This document shows positions 16,231 through 25,316 of a stretch of 59,301 bases of DNA, one piece after another. The notes beneath the pieces were generated by a model. It was not told the origin of the DNA. It saw only the letters and a list, made by a program, of their open reading frames with translations, and did no database searches. The position numbers and the translations under genes are program-made. The DNA lies in assembly GCA_015222805.1 (NCBI GenBank), contig JADFVZ010000064.1:1-59301 (forward strand). The letters run 5' to 3'. Numbering within the stretch: position 1 is the first letter of the stretch; each line of letters begins with the position of its first letter. This DNA comes from Pseudomonadota bacterium (lineage in GTDB: Bacteria; Pseudomonadota; Gammaproteobacteria; Xanthomonadales; SZUA-36).

Positions 16231-18456
16231 CTATGGTTGGGTCTGCATAACCGCTTCTGCCTGGTTACGATATTTAAGCGCACTTTCCTGATTACCAAGC
16301 TGGTTATGATAGCTAGCTAATGCCATCAAGATTTGTGGATTGCCACTGTGCTTTTTCAATGCTGATTCCAGGATCGCAATGGCCTGTTTGGGCTGTTTTT
16401 CACTTATGGCAACCGCGTAAACATACTGGAAAGTGGCTACATCTGGTTCCAGTTCGGCCGCAGTTTTCAAAGCCTGTATGCCTTTTTCAAGTTCACCCTT
16501 GCGTACATACCATAGGCCCAGGGAATGATATAAAGTTGCGTCTTCATTGACTTTTAAGCCATCTTGCAGCATCTCAAATGCGCCTTCCTCATTGCCCAGC
16601 TGTTGCAGGAAATCAGCATAGTTAATATAGGCAGGCATATATTGCGGCTGCAGGTGCAATGCTTCTTTAAAAGCTTTATCAGCTTTGCCTGCTTGTCCCA
16701 GCTGGTTATAAAGTTGGGCCAGGGCTAATTGTGCTTCCGGTCTGTCGGCCGCGAACAGCAGGCTCTTCTCGTACTCTTTGGTTACCTTATCGATTAAGGA
16801 TTTTTGTTCTTTTTCAAGCGAGCCAGGGGGTACAGCAGATAATACCCGAGCTGCTTCCATCCGCACTATTTTGACCGGATCCTCCAGCGCAGCGTAAATT
16901 TCTTTAATCGTGTGTTCCAGGGGAAATGCTGACAGTGCCTGGATTGCCTGCCGGCGTATGTCTGCATCTTTTGAACGCAGCATTTGCATGGATGTCATCA
17001 AGGTCTGCCGTGAAGGATATGCACCAAGATGCCCTACCACCGTGGCTTTGGCAATATCCGGTGTCTCACTCATTAATACACCATAGGTCAGCTTTAAGGC
17101 ATCAGCATCCTGTTGCTCAAGTGCATGCAGGGCCGGCCCAAACTGCTGATAACCTTTGACCGTTTTGTCATACCATTTTTGCATTGATTCAGCGGCCCAG
17201 GCGGACGTTTTTCCCTGGTGGCAATTGGTACAGGCATCGGGTGTTTCCAGTTGTGCGCCGAGATCAGGCCGGGGAATGCGGAAGCTGTGATCGTTGCGTT
17301 CATCAACTCCCATATAAACTTTAGAAGGCATATGGCAGGCAATACAACTCGAACCAGTGGATTCTTCTTTATGGAAGTGATGTTTCGGGGTCATATAATC
17401 CGGGGCCAGGTGGCATTGCATACAAACCTGGTCGCCTTTTGCCTTACGTTCCAAAGTGTGTGGATTATGGCAATCACTGCAAGTCACGCCGGCAGCATAC
17501 ATACGGCTTTGTGCAAAGGAAGCATAAACATAAACTTCATCTTTGATTTTGCCATCGGCGAAGTAGAGCTGATCCGTCAGCAGTGACGGCAGGTAGTGAT
17601 CCCTGAAATTATCCCCTGGCACAAAAGCATCATCCAGCTGGGCGCGTCTTGAGTGGCATTTGGCACAAACCTGGATTTCTTCCTGGTGAGCTGTGGTGCC
17701 GGCTGCCAGCTCAGGCTTCCCGGTTTGCGGGTTAAAGCTCCATTTGTTGCTGCCGGCTTTTGTAAGATGAATGGGCAGGCCATTGGATTGCGGTTTTTTA
17801 TCTGCCGGTAAATTAGCCCAGCTGATATGCTCAGAGGCCGGCCCATGGCAGGCTTCACAGGAGACATTAATTTCATCCCAGGTGGTGTTGTAGCTGCGGG
17901 TTTCGGCTGAGTAGTTCTTTCTAAGGTTAGTGCTGTGGCAGTCCGCACACATATAGTTCCAATTTAAATTTGGACCGCTCCAGTGGAGTACATCGCCGGC
18001 CGGAATATCTTCATTAGGGTGCAGGCTAAACCAGCGCTGCCCACCATCAGCCCTGGTGCGCGAATCCCAGGCAATATCCAGCACCTGGATTTTCCCCTGT
18101 GGGAATTTCACCATATATTGCTGTAGAGGATAAACTCCGAAGACATAACTGATTTCATAATCATGCAGTTTACCGTCGGGGCCATCGGTATTGATCATAA
18201 ATCGGTTCTTGTCCTTATAAAACCGACTGGTGATATCGGATTTTCTGAAAGAGGCTTTATCAAAATTACCCAGAACGGTCTTTTCGTTTGCCAGCTGCAT
18301 AGCTAAGTCATGGTGTGACCCTTGCCATTGCTTATGCTCTTCCAGATGACAGTCTTTACAGGCCTGTTGGCCGATATATTCTGCTGCTGCCAGATGTGCG
18401 GCAGGAACCATAAGAGCGATGCCAAAAAGGCTGTAGATTAGTTTGCTTAACTTCAT
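16231..18456 (-). CDS. Periplasmic octahaem c-type cytochrome with HEAT and TPR repeats
   Basis: 741 residues with a signal peptide (LIYSLFGIALMVPAAHLAAA). Eight CxxCH haem-attachment motifs are visible: CKDCH (Cys33-His37), CADCH, CEACH, CAKCH, CSDCH, CMQCH, CIACH and CTNCH, all in the N-terminal ~400 residues. The C-terminal part has HEAT-like repeats (DIRRQAIQALSAFP, VKIVRMEAARVLSAV) and then TPR units (PEAQLALAQLYNQLGQAGKA...). Probably a periplasmic electron-transfer protein or reductase with a protein-interaction scaffold. Electron donor and acceptor are unknown. Confidence 0.9.
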   Translation of the reverse strand: MKLSKLIYSLFGIALMVPAAHLAAAEYIGQQACKDCHLEEHKQWQGSHHDLAMQLANEKTVLGNFDKASFRKSDITSRFYKDKNRFMINTDGPDGKLHDYEISYVFGVYPLQQYMVKFPQGKIQVLDIAWDSRTRADGGQRWFSLHPNEDIPAGDVLHWSGPNLNWNYMCADCHSTNLRKNYSAETRSYNTTWDEINVSCEACHGPASEHISWANLPADKKPQSNGLPIHLTKAGSNKWSFNPQTGKPELAAGTTAHQEEIQVCAKCHSRRAQLDDAFVPGDNFRDHYLPSLLTDQLYFADGKIKDEVYVYASFAQSRMYAAGVTCSDCHNPHTLERKAKGDQVCMQCHLAPDYMTPKHHFHKEESTGSSCIACHMPSKVYMGVDERNDHSFRIPRPDLGAQLETPDACTNCHQGKTSAWAAESMQKWYDKTVKGYQQFGPALHALEQQDADALKLTYGVLMSETPDIAKATVVGHLGAYPSRQTLMTSMQMLRSKDADIRRQAIQALSAFPLEHTIKEIYAALEDPVKIVRMEAARVLSAVPPGSLEKEQKSLIDKVTKEYEKSLLFAADRPEAQLALAQLYNQLGQAGKADKAFKEALHLQPQYMPAYINYADFLQQLGNEEGAFEMLQDGLKVNEDATLYHSLGLWYVRKGELEKGIQALKTAAELEPDVATFQYVYAVAISEKQPKQAIAILESALKKHSGNPQILMALASYHNQLGNQESALKYRNQAEAVMQTQP

Positions 18457-18591
18457 TTATTTTCAAGCCTGCCTGGGTGTCCTGGGTTGTTGCTTGACTG
18501 GCAGAAGACCTGAGTATCAGGGCTAAACCAGCGTGCAGGGATAGTATGCAGGAATACAGGAAGGAAAGGGCGTGAACTAGTAGTTCTGAGT

Positions 18592-19203
18592 TTATGAAAT
18601 ATGTTCGCTAATCTCTGCTAGCGAGATACGGTAGTCTTTATAATCCAGAGTAACAGGCTTATTGCCGTCAGCTGTTGTTAATACCAGTGATGGGAAACTA
18701 CGGATGCCAAGACGACGAGCCTGGTGTATCTGCTGGCGGAATTTAGTATCTGTATCTGCGGCGACCAGATCGAGCCTGAAATCTGCGGCATCCATACCAA
18801 GTTCAGTGGCCAGCTGTACCAGGGTATCTGCTTCTGAGGGGTTCATTGCGCGTAAATAATATGCGCGTTGAATAGCCGTTATCATTTCTTCTTCCAGCCC
18901 CTGCTCAGCTGCTGTAACAACCGCTCGGCTGGCTTTATAAGTATCCCGACGGGGTGAGCACTGATTCCAGAAATCGAAGTTAAACTCGGTGCCCAGCATG
19001 GACTGGATATTTTGCCAATGGCCTGCGATGGTTTGTTGCATCTCTGCCGGCATGGGCTGGTCATTATCCGCTGCCAGCCCACCCAACAGGTTTTTTACCT
19101 GTATGTTGCCAGGTAGAGCTGCTTTCAGCTTTTGCCAGGTGGGGCGATAGCCCCAGCACCAGCTGCACATCGGGTCATGAATATAGAATAAAGTCATTTG
19201 CAT
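18592..19203 (-). CDS. DsbA-family (FrnE-like) thioredoxin-fold protein
   Basis: 203 residues without a signal peptide. The N-terminal motif DPMCSWCWGY (Cys13, Cys16) and the helical insertion followed by GIRSFPSLVL (cis-Pro loop) fit the cytoplasmic FrnE/DsbA-like family of thiol oxidoreductases. It starts 13 bases after the stop of the upstream permease gene, so the two are probably cotranscribed. Confidence 0.87.
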   Translation of the reverse strand: MQMTLFYIHDPMCSWCWGYRPTWQKLKAALPGNIQVKNLLGGLAADNDQPMPAEMQQTIAGHWQNIQSMLGTEFNFDFWNQCSPRRDTYKASRAVVTAAEQGLEEEMITAIQRAYYLRAMNPSEADTLVQLATELGMDAADFRLDLVAADTDTKFRQQIHQARRLGIRSFPSLVLTTADGNKPVTLDYKDYRISLAEISEHIS

Positions 19204-19216
19204 CGTTTATGCCGCA

Positions 19217-20521
19217 TTACTCGGGCCGCAATGCGGCTCGGCGCCTGGTAACAAAGTACATCACGCTGCCCAGTAGCATAAACACGCTGGTCGTCAGCCA
19301 GGATTCCATCGAAGCGTGGGTCATCAGCCACAGGCACAGGACCAGGGCCAGAACAGGAATGGTCATTCCACCGAACAGCCTGAATTGCCCTTCGAACTCA
19401 CCGAGCTTGCGGTGTAGAACGGGCAAAGTGGCGATGCACATCACGTAAACCATCAGGCGCACAACTGTACTCATCACGGCGAGGAAAACGAAGCCACCGC
19501 TCAGCGCCAGTACGATGGAAAAAAGTGCGTAGAATAGGATCGCATTGGCCGGCGTCTGATGGCGTGGATGGATAATTCCGAACCAGGCAGGCAGGCTGCC
19601 CAGCTGCGACATGGCGTACAACATGCGTGGCGCCGAGAGCATGCTGGAGGTGAGGTTGCCGCTGATTGAAAAAACTGCGCCTAGCGTGAGAATACCCGCA
19701 CCAGCAGTGCCCATCAGAATCATCGCCACGTCGGCCAGTGGCGTTTTACTGCCGGCGATGTCCGGAGCCACTGATACCGTGACTACCTGGATCAGGAAGT
19801 AGAACACCGTGATCGCGAGGATCGTGCGCACCAGTGCCAGTGGAATATCCCGGCGTGGATTGCGTGCCTCTCCAGCTGGGATCACAGCGCTTTCGAAACC
19901 CACAAAGGCGTAAAAAACGATAAGCATCGTTTCACCCAGGGAATCAAGCTGCGGAATTTTTGCGCTGGTGAATATTTCGGGGTTGGTTTGGCTGATACCC
20001 AGGAACACCAGCAAGGCTAATGGCAGCAGTTTGAGTACCGTCAGGGCAAATATCGCCAGCATGCCCTGGCGGACGCCGACCATGTTAACGACTGTCAATA
20101 AAATGCAGACAGCCCCCACAGCCGCCAGGTGCCAGGTACCCTCTGTCAATGGTGACCAGAACCAGCCAGCGTAAGTCACCATCAGATGTGCGTTGGCGGC
20201 AAAGGCTGCGGCCCGGGAAAGGGTCAGTAGCCATCCCGCCTGGAATCCTACAAATGGTCCAAATGCCTGGGTGGCGTAGGTAACAGGTCCACCGGTGTCG
20301 CGAAAATAACTGGCCACGCGCGCAAATACAAAGACGATCGCCATAATCAGCACGCCACAGGCGACATAGATCCAGGGGCTGAACAGTCCGGCTCGTTCAA
20401 TCGCGATTGCCGGTAGTGCGAAAATTCCGGCACCGATGGTACCGTTGAGAGCGATGGCGGCGAACCCCAGTTTTCCGATTTCCCGCTTGAGCCCTATTTT
20501 CTGATGCTTACTGGAGCTCAC
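19217..20521 (-). CDS. APC-superfamily amino-acid/polyamine permease
   Basis: 434 residues from a GTG start with about twelve hydrophobic spans. The N-terminal block FAAIALNGTIGAGIFALPAIA is the APC helix-1 substrate motif, and FVGFESAVIPAGEARNPRRDIP (written here as key residues GFES and GEARNPRRD) is the conserved helix 6 and loop region. It probably imports an amino acid by proton coupling; the substrate is not predictable. No obvious partner gene apart from the FrnE-like gene downstream. Confidence 0.9.
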   Translation of the reverse strand: MSSSKHQKIGLKREIGKLGFAAIALNGTIGAGIFALPAIAIERAGLFSPWIYVACGVLIMAIVFVFARVASYFRDTGGPVTYATQAFGPFVGFQAGWLLTLSRAAAFAANAHLMVTYAGWFWSPLTEGTWHLAAVGAVCILLTVVNMVGVRQGMLAIFALTVLKLLPLALLVFLGISQTNPEIFTSAKIPQLDSLGETMLIVFYAFVGFESAVIPAGEARNPRRDIPLALVRTILAITVFYFLIQVVTVSVAPDIAGSKTPLADVAMILMGTAGAGILTLGAVFSISGNLTSSMLSAPRMLYAMSQLGSLPAWFGIIHPRHQTPANAILFYALFSIVLALSGGFVFLAVMSTVVRLMVYVMCIATLPVLHRKLGEFEGQFRLFGGMTIPVLALVLCLWLMTHASMESWLTTSVFMLLGSVMYFVTRRRAALRPE

Positions 20522-20652
20522 ATCCCTGGCCCAGCGAGATACCCGGATTCAATTCCAATATTGCGGACGAGGGCGGGATGTTGTCGATAATGATAATGTC
20601 TGATTTACCCAGTCTCCCCTGGTTAGTCCGTTTGAAAAGTAACCTCATGATA

Positions 20653-20677
20653 CCCTAATTGGGGTCAGAGCCCTTTT
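20653..20677. repeat. REP copy at the 3' end of the RAYT gene
   Basis: 25 bases identical to 9289-9313, including GGGGTCAGAGCCCTTTT at 20661-20677. The stop codon and last two codons of the transposase gene lie within it. Confidence 0.88.
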
Positions 20678-21363
20678 CCCTTGGTAGTTGGTCTGCCTCG
20701 GCGGCCATTTCCAATCCGCCTTTCCAGTACATCTTCAATTTCAGACTTGAATCGATCTGAACCCGTTGGAAGACCTTTCTGCAAACAATATCGAATTCTT
20801 TCAAGCTTTTCTGAGTCACCTGCTTCCTCAACCAACAAGCGGTATTTCTCATATCTATCCATGTTGGTTGCAGCCAGAGCCTTCCACGCCGCATGGGGTT
20901 GAATTCCTGGGTTGGTGTCTCCCATGGCATTCACTCCATAGCTTGACCATCGATAGTCTTCAGGTAATTTACACATCGCTGCCCTTATAGGGTTCAGCTC
21001 GATGTACCGATAACACGCCAGGCAGTAACGCTCCGAATCCACTAACGAAGATTTGTAACGACCCTCCCACAGGGTCCCAGATCGTCGATGGGTTGAGTTG
21101 ATGTGTCTGACGTAGGTCGCTCCCAGTAACTGCATCATACTGGAAACCCCCCATTTATCCTTAGGGGTTAGAAGCAGGTGTACATGATTGGTCATCAGTA
21201 CATACGCATGGATTGCTACCTGGTAACGCGTTGCACACGCAAAAACTGATTCCAGATAGAATTTGTAATCAGCGGGCTGAAAGAAACAAACCTGTCGGTT
21301 GTTGCCTCGCTGCACCACATGCAACGGCACACCTGGCAGTGCTAATCGGGCTATTCTCGGCAT
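20665..21363 (-). CDS. REP-associated tyrosine transposase (RAYT)
   Basis: 232 residues of the IS200-like single-strand transposase family. The N-terminus has PRIARLALPGVPLHVVQRGN, the metal-binding HUH motif in MTNHVHLLL (His60, His62), and the tyrosine motif CYRYIELNPIRA (Tyr120 in Y-x-E-x-N-P). It is flanked by inverted REP sequences (20653-20677 and 21439-21459). RAYTs are single-copy domesticated transposases thought to move or maintain REP elements. The frame is intact, so the protein may be active. Confidence 0.93.
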   Translation of the reverse strand: MPRIARLALPGVPLHVVQRGNNRQVCFFQPADYKFYLESVFACATRYQVAIHAYVLMTNHVHLLLTPKDKWGVSSMMQLLGATYVRHINSTHRRSGTLWEGRYKSSLVDSERYCLACYRYIELNPIRAAMCKLPEDYRWSSYGVNAMGDTNPGIQPHAAWKALAATNMDRYEKYRLLVEEAGDSEKLERIRYCLQKGLPTGSDRFKSEIEDVLERRIGNGRRGRPTTKGKGL

Positions 21364-21438
21364 ACAGAAATTATGTCTTCAATCAAAGACACTGTCATCA
21401 GCTAGTTCAGTCAATATCTGTAGGAATAGACCTCGATT

Positions 21439-21459
21439 AAAGGGCTCTGACTCCTTTGA
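21439..21459. repeat. REP copy upstream of the RAYT gene (inverted)
   Basis: AAAGGGCTCTGACTCC is the near-complement of the REP arm at 20661-20677, with one substitution (CTCC for CCCC) and one A fewer. With the other copy it brackets the transposase gene in inverted orientation. Confidence 0.8.
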
Positions 21460-21467
21460 GAAGCGCT

Positions 21468-23357
21468 CTAAGGCGTATACCAGATGGGTGATGTCCAGGC
21501 GCGTTCCTGGATGGTGGATTGTACATCTTCCAGTAATGGTAAGTCATGTCTTACCGCATCATAGGTAGACCAGCGCGGGGTGGGGATTTCCAGCACCCGG
21601 GCGTAGTAGAAGGCATTCTGTTCAGGATCGAAGGATTCGTCGGTCCAGTTGCCGGTGAGCTCTGCGACACCAATGCTGTTGGTGTACAGGGCCGTCTTCA
21701 GGTCTACTGTATTGCCTACAGCGGGCAGCTTGCCATTTTCAGTCAGCTGGCGGTCATCTGACCAGGCGGCTTCAATAATCACTTCGTGGGTCTCGCCGGT
21801 TTTATCCACCCAGCCTTTAATGATCTGGATACGGTCGAGGTTGGCACCATCCGGGTCTTTCATTGCGTGCACAGTAAAAGTTGGATTGGCACCAATGGAT
21901 CCGAGATCACCACCCATGGGCACGCCCAGTTCATAACCCTGTTCGGCTAAAGCCTGTGGGGTTTTAGGGTTTGCTGGAAGGTCAGCACCGCCAAAAAAGC
22001 GGACTTTAATCCGTGGGCCACTGGTGGCGAAGGTCTCGCGGCGTTTCATTGCATCCCATAAAGAGGCGCGGGTGTTTGTTTGTGCCCAGATGCCGGCGAG
22101 GGAGCCGGTACTCAAATCTTTACCGTCGATCCAGCCGCCGACACCTCCGGTGCGGCGAGCTTCTACTGAGTTGTCTTCGGGTCCATGGCCGCCGACAAAG
22201 CTATCCTCGGCTACCACTGAAGGTACGCCGTTGTGGTTGTCGGTACCGCCAATAAAGCCGTATTTGAAGGGATTGACACCGAGCTTCTTCTCGAATGCCA
22301 CACCCATTTTCAGGCCTTCACGGACAAAATCACCTTTATTGAAGGTCCGTCCGCTGTAATTTTGAATAGAGTCGGCATTTTCGAAATCAGCAAACTCATC
22401 CGCTGCCCAGAATTTACGGTGTACCTCGGAATTTCCCTTGATTTGCATCATCTCGATTAACGGTTCGAAATGCTGGCGGGTTTGTGCATATTCGAGGTCA
22501 ATCGCATTGCCCTTAGCATCCACTTTGGGGAACATCATCAGTTTACTGGCGTTGGAGTTATGTGGGATGGCCAGCGCCTTCATGCCGGCGGTTTCTTTGT
22601 CCCTCATCCAGGCCCATAAGTCATCCTCACGGTTGATGTCGATATAACTCATGGGGATATCAGGTGCATGGGCATCGCGGTAAATGATATTGCGATGCAG
22701 ATTGCCGCCACCGGGAGCAGCACTCCATTCGTAGGCCACAAATGCGGTGAAATTACCGGGATCGTTATGTTCTTCTGCTGAATCTATCATCACCTGCCAG
22801 GCACTTTTAGTTGTTTCTATGCCGGCATAGAAGGGTGGGTGCTGCGGGGTTTTACCGCGGTTGATTTTTATTACATAGGTCAAAAACCACTCCCGTTTTT
22901 CCTCTAATGTTTGCAGGTTTCTGAGCTCTTCCAGCAGTTCCTGATCATGACCGGGTGCACCCTCAACAATGGTGGAGTACATTTCACCAATGTATTCGGC
23001 GTGATCGGTAACGGCAACGAAATCCAGTGGGCGTTTGCGGGTATACGGTTTGCCATCGACGGTTACTGTCGCGCCCCGGGCGAAACGATAGGCATCAGAA
23101 GGGGTTAATCGTGCGCCGGCAATATAGGCATCCAGTGAATAAGCCGTGTGCAGATGGGTTTCGCCAAAATAGGCATCTCGCAGGGGATTAGACTCAGGCG
23201 TAGCTGCTGTTTCCACAGGGGTTGCTACAACTTCGGGCGTTGGAGCCGGTGTGCTGTCAGCTGTATTTACCTCAGTGCTGTCATCCGGAGAGCAAGCTGT
23301 AAGCAGGCTGGCTGAGATGATAGCCATCAGGTATTTGCGAATATTTCTGTTTCTCAT
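21468..23357 (-). CDS. DUF3604 protein, PHP-like metallohydrolase lipoprotein
   Basis: 629 residues. Lipoprotein signal with LLTAC (Cys22), followed by a low-complexity Thr/Pro/Glu linker. The DUF3604 core begins with YFGETHLHTAYS (His68, His70) and FVAVTDHAEYIGEM (Asp118-His119), which is the HxH...DH metal-site arrangement of PHP/amidohydrolase-like enzymes. GGTDNHNG and FATSGPRI follow, and the C-terminus is RAWTSPIWYTP, as in its neighbour. Probably a metal-dependent hydrolase outside the inner membrane; substrate unknown. Third gene of an operon with its paralogue and an outer-membrane barrel. Confidence 0.9.
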   Translation of the reverse strand: MRNRNIRKYLMAIISASLLTACSPDDSTEVNTADSTPAPTPEVVATPVETAATPESNPLRDAYFGETHLHTAYSLDAYIAGARLTPSDAYRFARGATVTVDGKPYTRKRPLDFVAVTDHAEYIGEMYSTIVEGAPGHDQELLEELRNLQTLEEKREWFLTYVIKINRGKTPQHPPFYAGIETTKSAWQVMIDSAEEHNDPGNFTAFVAYEWSAAPGGGNLHRNIIYRDAHAPDIPMSYIDINREDDLWAWMRDKETAGMKALAIPHNSNASKLMMFPKVDAKGNAIDLEYAQTRQHFEPLIEMMQIKGNSEVHRKFWAADEFADFENADSIQNYSGRTFNKGDFVREGLKMGVAFEKKLGVNPFKYGFIGGTDNHNGVPSVVAEDSFVGGHGPEDNSVEARRTGGVGGWIDGKDLSTGSLAGIWAQTNTRASLWDAMKRRETFATSGPRIKVRFFGGADLPANPKTPQALAEQGYELGVPMGGDLGSIGANPTFTVHAMKDPDGANLDRIQIIKGWVDKTGETHEVIIEAAWSDDRQLTENGKLPAVGNTVDLKTALYTNSIGVAELTGNWTDESFDPEQNAFYYARVLEIPTPRWSTYDAVRHDLPLLEDVQSTIQERAWTSPIWYTP

Positions 23358-23389
23358 AATTCTATATCCTTCATTGAATGAACAATGAG

Positions 23390-25300
23390 TTAAGGGGTGT
23401 ACCAGATGGGTGAAGACCAGGCGCGCTCCTGATGTGTCATTGGAACATCGTCAGTCATCTTCACGCCCAGGCGTACCTGGTCGTAAGCTTGCCAGGTTGG
23501 AGTTGGTATTTCGAGTACCCGTACATAATAAAATGCCGGTTCAGTTGCATCAAAATCAGGATCGGTCCACCAGCTGGTAATATCCGGGTCGCCAATTGAA
23601 TTGGTCCAGGTGGCGTCTTTAACATCCACGGTGTTACCAACGGCTGTCAGTTTTCTATCTTTGCCAATGCTGCGGCGATCAGCGTCACCCCAGGCGACAT
23701 CGTAGATTTTTTCATGGCTCTGGTTATCTTTATCCAGCCAGCCCTTAATAATCTGTACGCGGTCGAGGTTGCCAAACAGCGGATCCTTCATTGCACCGAC
23801 GAGGAAAGTAGGAGCTTTATGATACTTGTTATCAGCAGCAGAAAGGTCGCCACCCATGGGTACGCCTTTGGCATAGCCGACATCAGCCAGGTGGCGGGTA
23901 TTGGCGTCTGCGGCTGTATACTCCCAGCCGGCAAAGAAGCGAACTGTCATCCGCGAGCCTGAAGTAGCATACACTTCTTTGCGTTTCAATGCATCCCATA
24001 ATGCTGTGCGCGTGTTTTCAGTGGACCAGACGGCAGCATAACCAGCGGCCATGTAGATCCAGCCATAACGGATTTTATCGAAACCCTTTTTCGCAACCTC
24101 GCTCCAGCGTTCTGGTCCCGGTTCCTGGATCACATGCTTGCCGTAAAAATTATCTTCCTCGACTGCCGTCAGGGAATTATGTACATCGGCACCACCGACA
24201 AAGCCAAATTTGAAAGGGTTAGTACCTAATATACGTTCCTGTTCCAGTCCGCGCTGCAGGCCGGCACGCAAATACATGGTTTTCCGCATTTCAGGGGTTT
24301 CGGGTGACTCGGTCATCGAAAGGTTGCCGTAATCCCAACCGTCTATGCCGTAGTTGGCAAATTCGTCATTGGGTGACAGGCTTGGATGGGTTTCGCTGAC
24401 ACCTTTGGTCTGCATCATTTCCTGGAGTACTTCCCAACGCTGGCGGCGTTGCGCATAATCTTCGGTCAGCGGTTTGCCTTCAAAGGTTTCAATTTCAAAC
24501 ATGCGGCCGTTTGAGAGGTTGCCGTTGTGGGGTATTGCCAGCACGCTGCCGCCAGTTTTTTTCTCATAAGCTTCCATCCATGCCCAGAGCATTTCGGGAT
24601 CTTCGCTCTGCCAGGAGGAATAAGGCATCATCTGATCAGCCCTGTCTTTATTGTCGCGGAAAAGTATATTGCGGTGCAAGTTGTTACCGCCAGGAACCGA
24701 GGTCCATTCATAACCAATCATGGCAGTGAAAGTGCCCGGGTCGTTGAATTTCGCTGCTGTTTCGGTATATTTCTCCCATACGGATTTCATGATTGGGCCA
24801 GAGATCTTAGGGTTTGTTATTGGTTCCGGTAGCGTACCATTGCCCTGCCTGACGATAATGTCATTCATAGCGTCCTGGGTGGCCCGGCCGCCTTTATGCA
24901 TGGCATCTTTCCAGCTGGCCAGTAGTTCATCCTGCATAAATGCCGGGTTGCCATTGTAGACCTCGTACATAACTCCCAGGCCTTCGGTGTGATCTGAAAT
25001 CACCAGGAAATCCAGTGGTCGGGAAAGTTTAGCCGGTATGCCTGAGGATGAGATGACTTCCTCGCCACGGGCAAAGCGATAAGCCTGTTCAGGCGTGAGG
25101 CGGTTGCCACCCATAAAGGCATCGCCGGAGTTGGCGGTATGGTGGTGGGTATCGCCAAAGTAAACTTGTGTCGGATAGTTACGTTCGGCATAGATTGAGT
25201 AATGTTTTGCCAGCTCTTCTGCAGACTCAGCAGCAAACACTGAGCCGGACAAGCCGGCTAGCAGGCATAACTGTGTAATTAAGTTTAATAAAGTTTTCAT
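23390..25300 (-). CDS. DUF3604 protein, PHP-like metallohydrolase, exported
   Basis: 636 residues, paralogous along its whole length to the preceding entry (21468-23357), with the same C-terminal RAWSSPIWYTP. Here the signal peptide is a normal Sec type (LLAGLSGSVFAAES) without a lipobox, so it is probably soluble in the periplasm or secreted. Metal-site residues: YFGDTHHHTANS (His52, His54) and LVISDHTEGLG (Asp103-His104). GGADVHNS and YATSGSRM correspond to the blocks in the paralogue. It starts 16 bases after the stop of the outer-membrane barrel gene, with an AGAGGA ribosome-binding site. Confidence 0.9.
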   Translation of the reverse strand: MKTLLNLITQLCLLAGLSGSVFAAESAEELAKHYSIYAERNYPTQVYFGDTHHHTANSGDAFMGGNRLTPEQAYRFARGEEVISSSGIPAKLSRPLDFLVISDHTEGLGVMYEVYNGNPAFMQDELLASWKDAMHKGGRATQDAMNDIIVRQGNGTLPEPITNPKISGPIMKSVWEKYTETAAKFNDPGTFTAMIGYEWTSVPGGNNLHRNILFRDNKDRADQMMPYSSWQSEDPEMLWAWMEAYEKKTGGSVLAIPHNGNLSNGRMFEIETFEGKPLTEDYAQRRQRWEVLQEMMQTKGVSETHPSLSPNDEFANYGIDGWDYGNLSMTESPETPEMRKTMYLRAGLQRGLEQERILGTNPFKFGFVGGADVHNSLTAVEEDNFYGKHVIQEPGPERWSEVAKKGFDKIRYGWIYMAAGYAAVWSTENTRTALWDALKRKEVYATSGSRMTVRFFAGWEYTAADANTRHLADVGYAKGVPMGGDLSAADNKYHKAPTFLVGAMKDPLFGNLDRVQIIKGWLDKDNQSHEKIYDVAWGDADRRSIGKDRKLTAVGNTVDVKDATWTNSIGDPDITSWWTDPDFDATEPAFYYVRVLEIPTPTWQAYDQVRLGVKMTDDVPMTHQERAWSSPIWYTP

Positions 25301-25316
25301 AAATCCTCTTTTTTGC

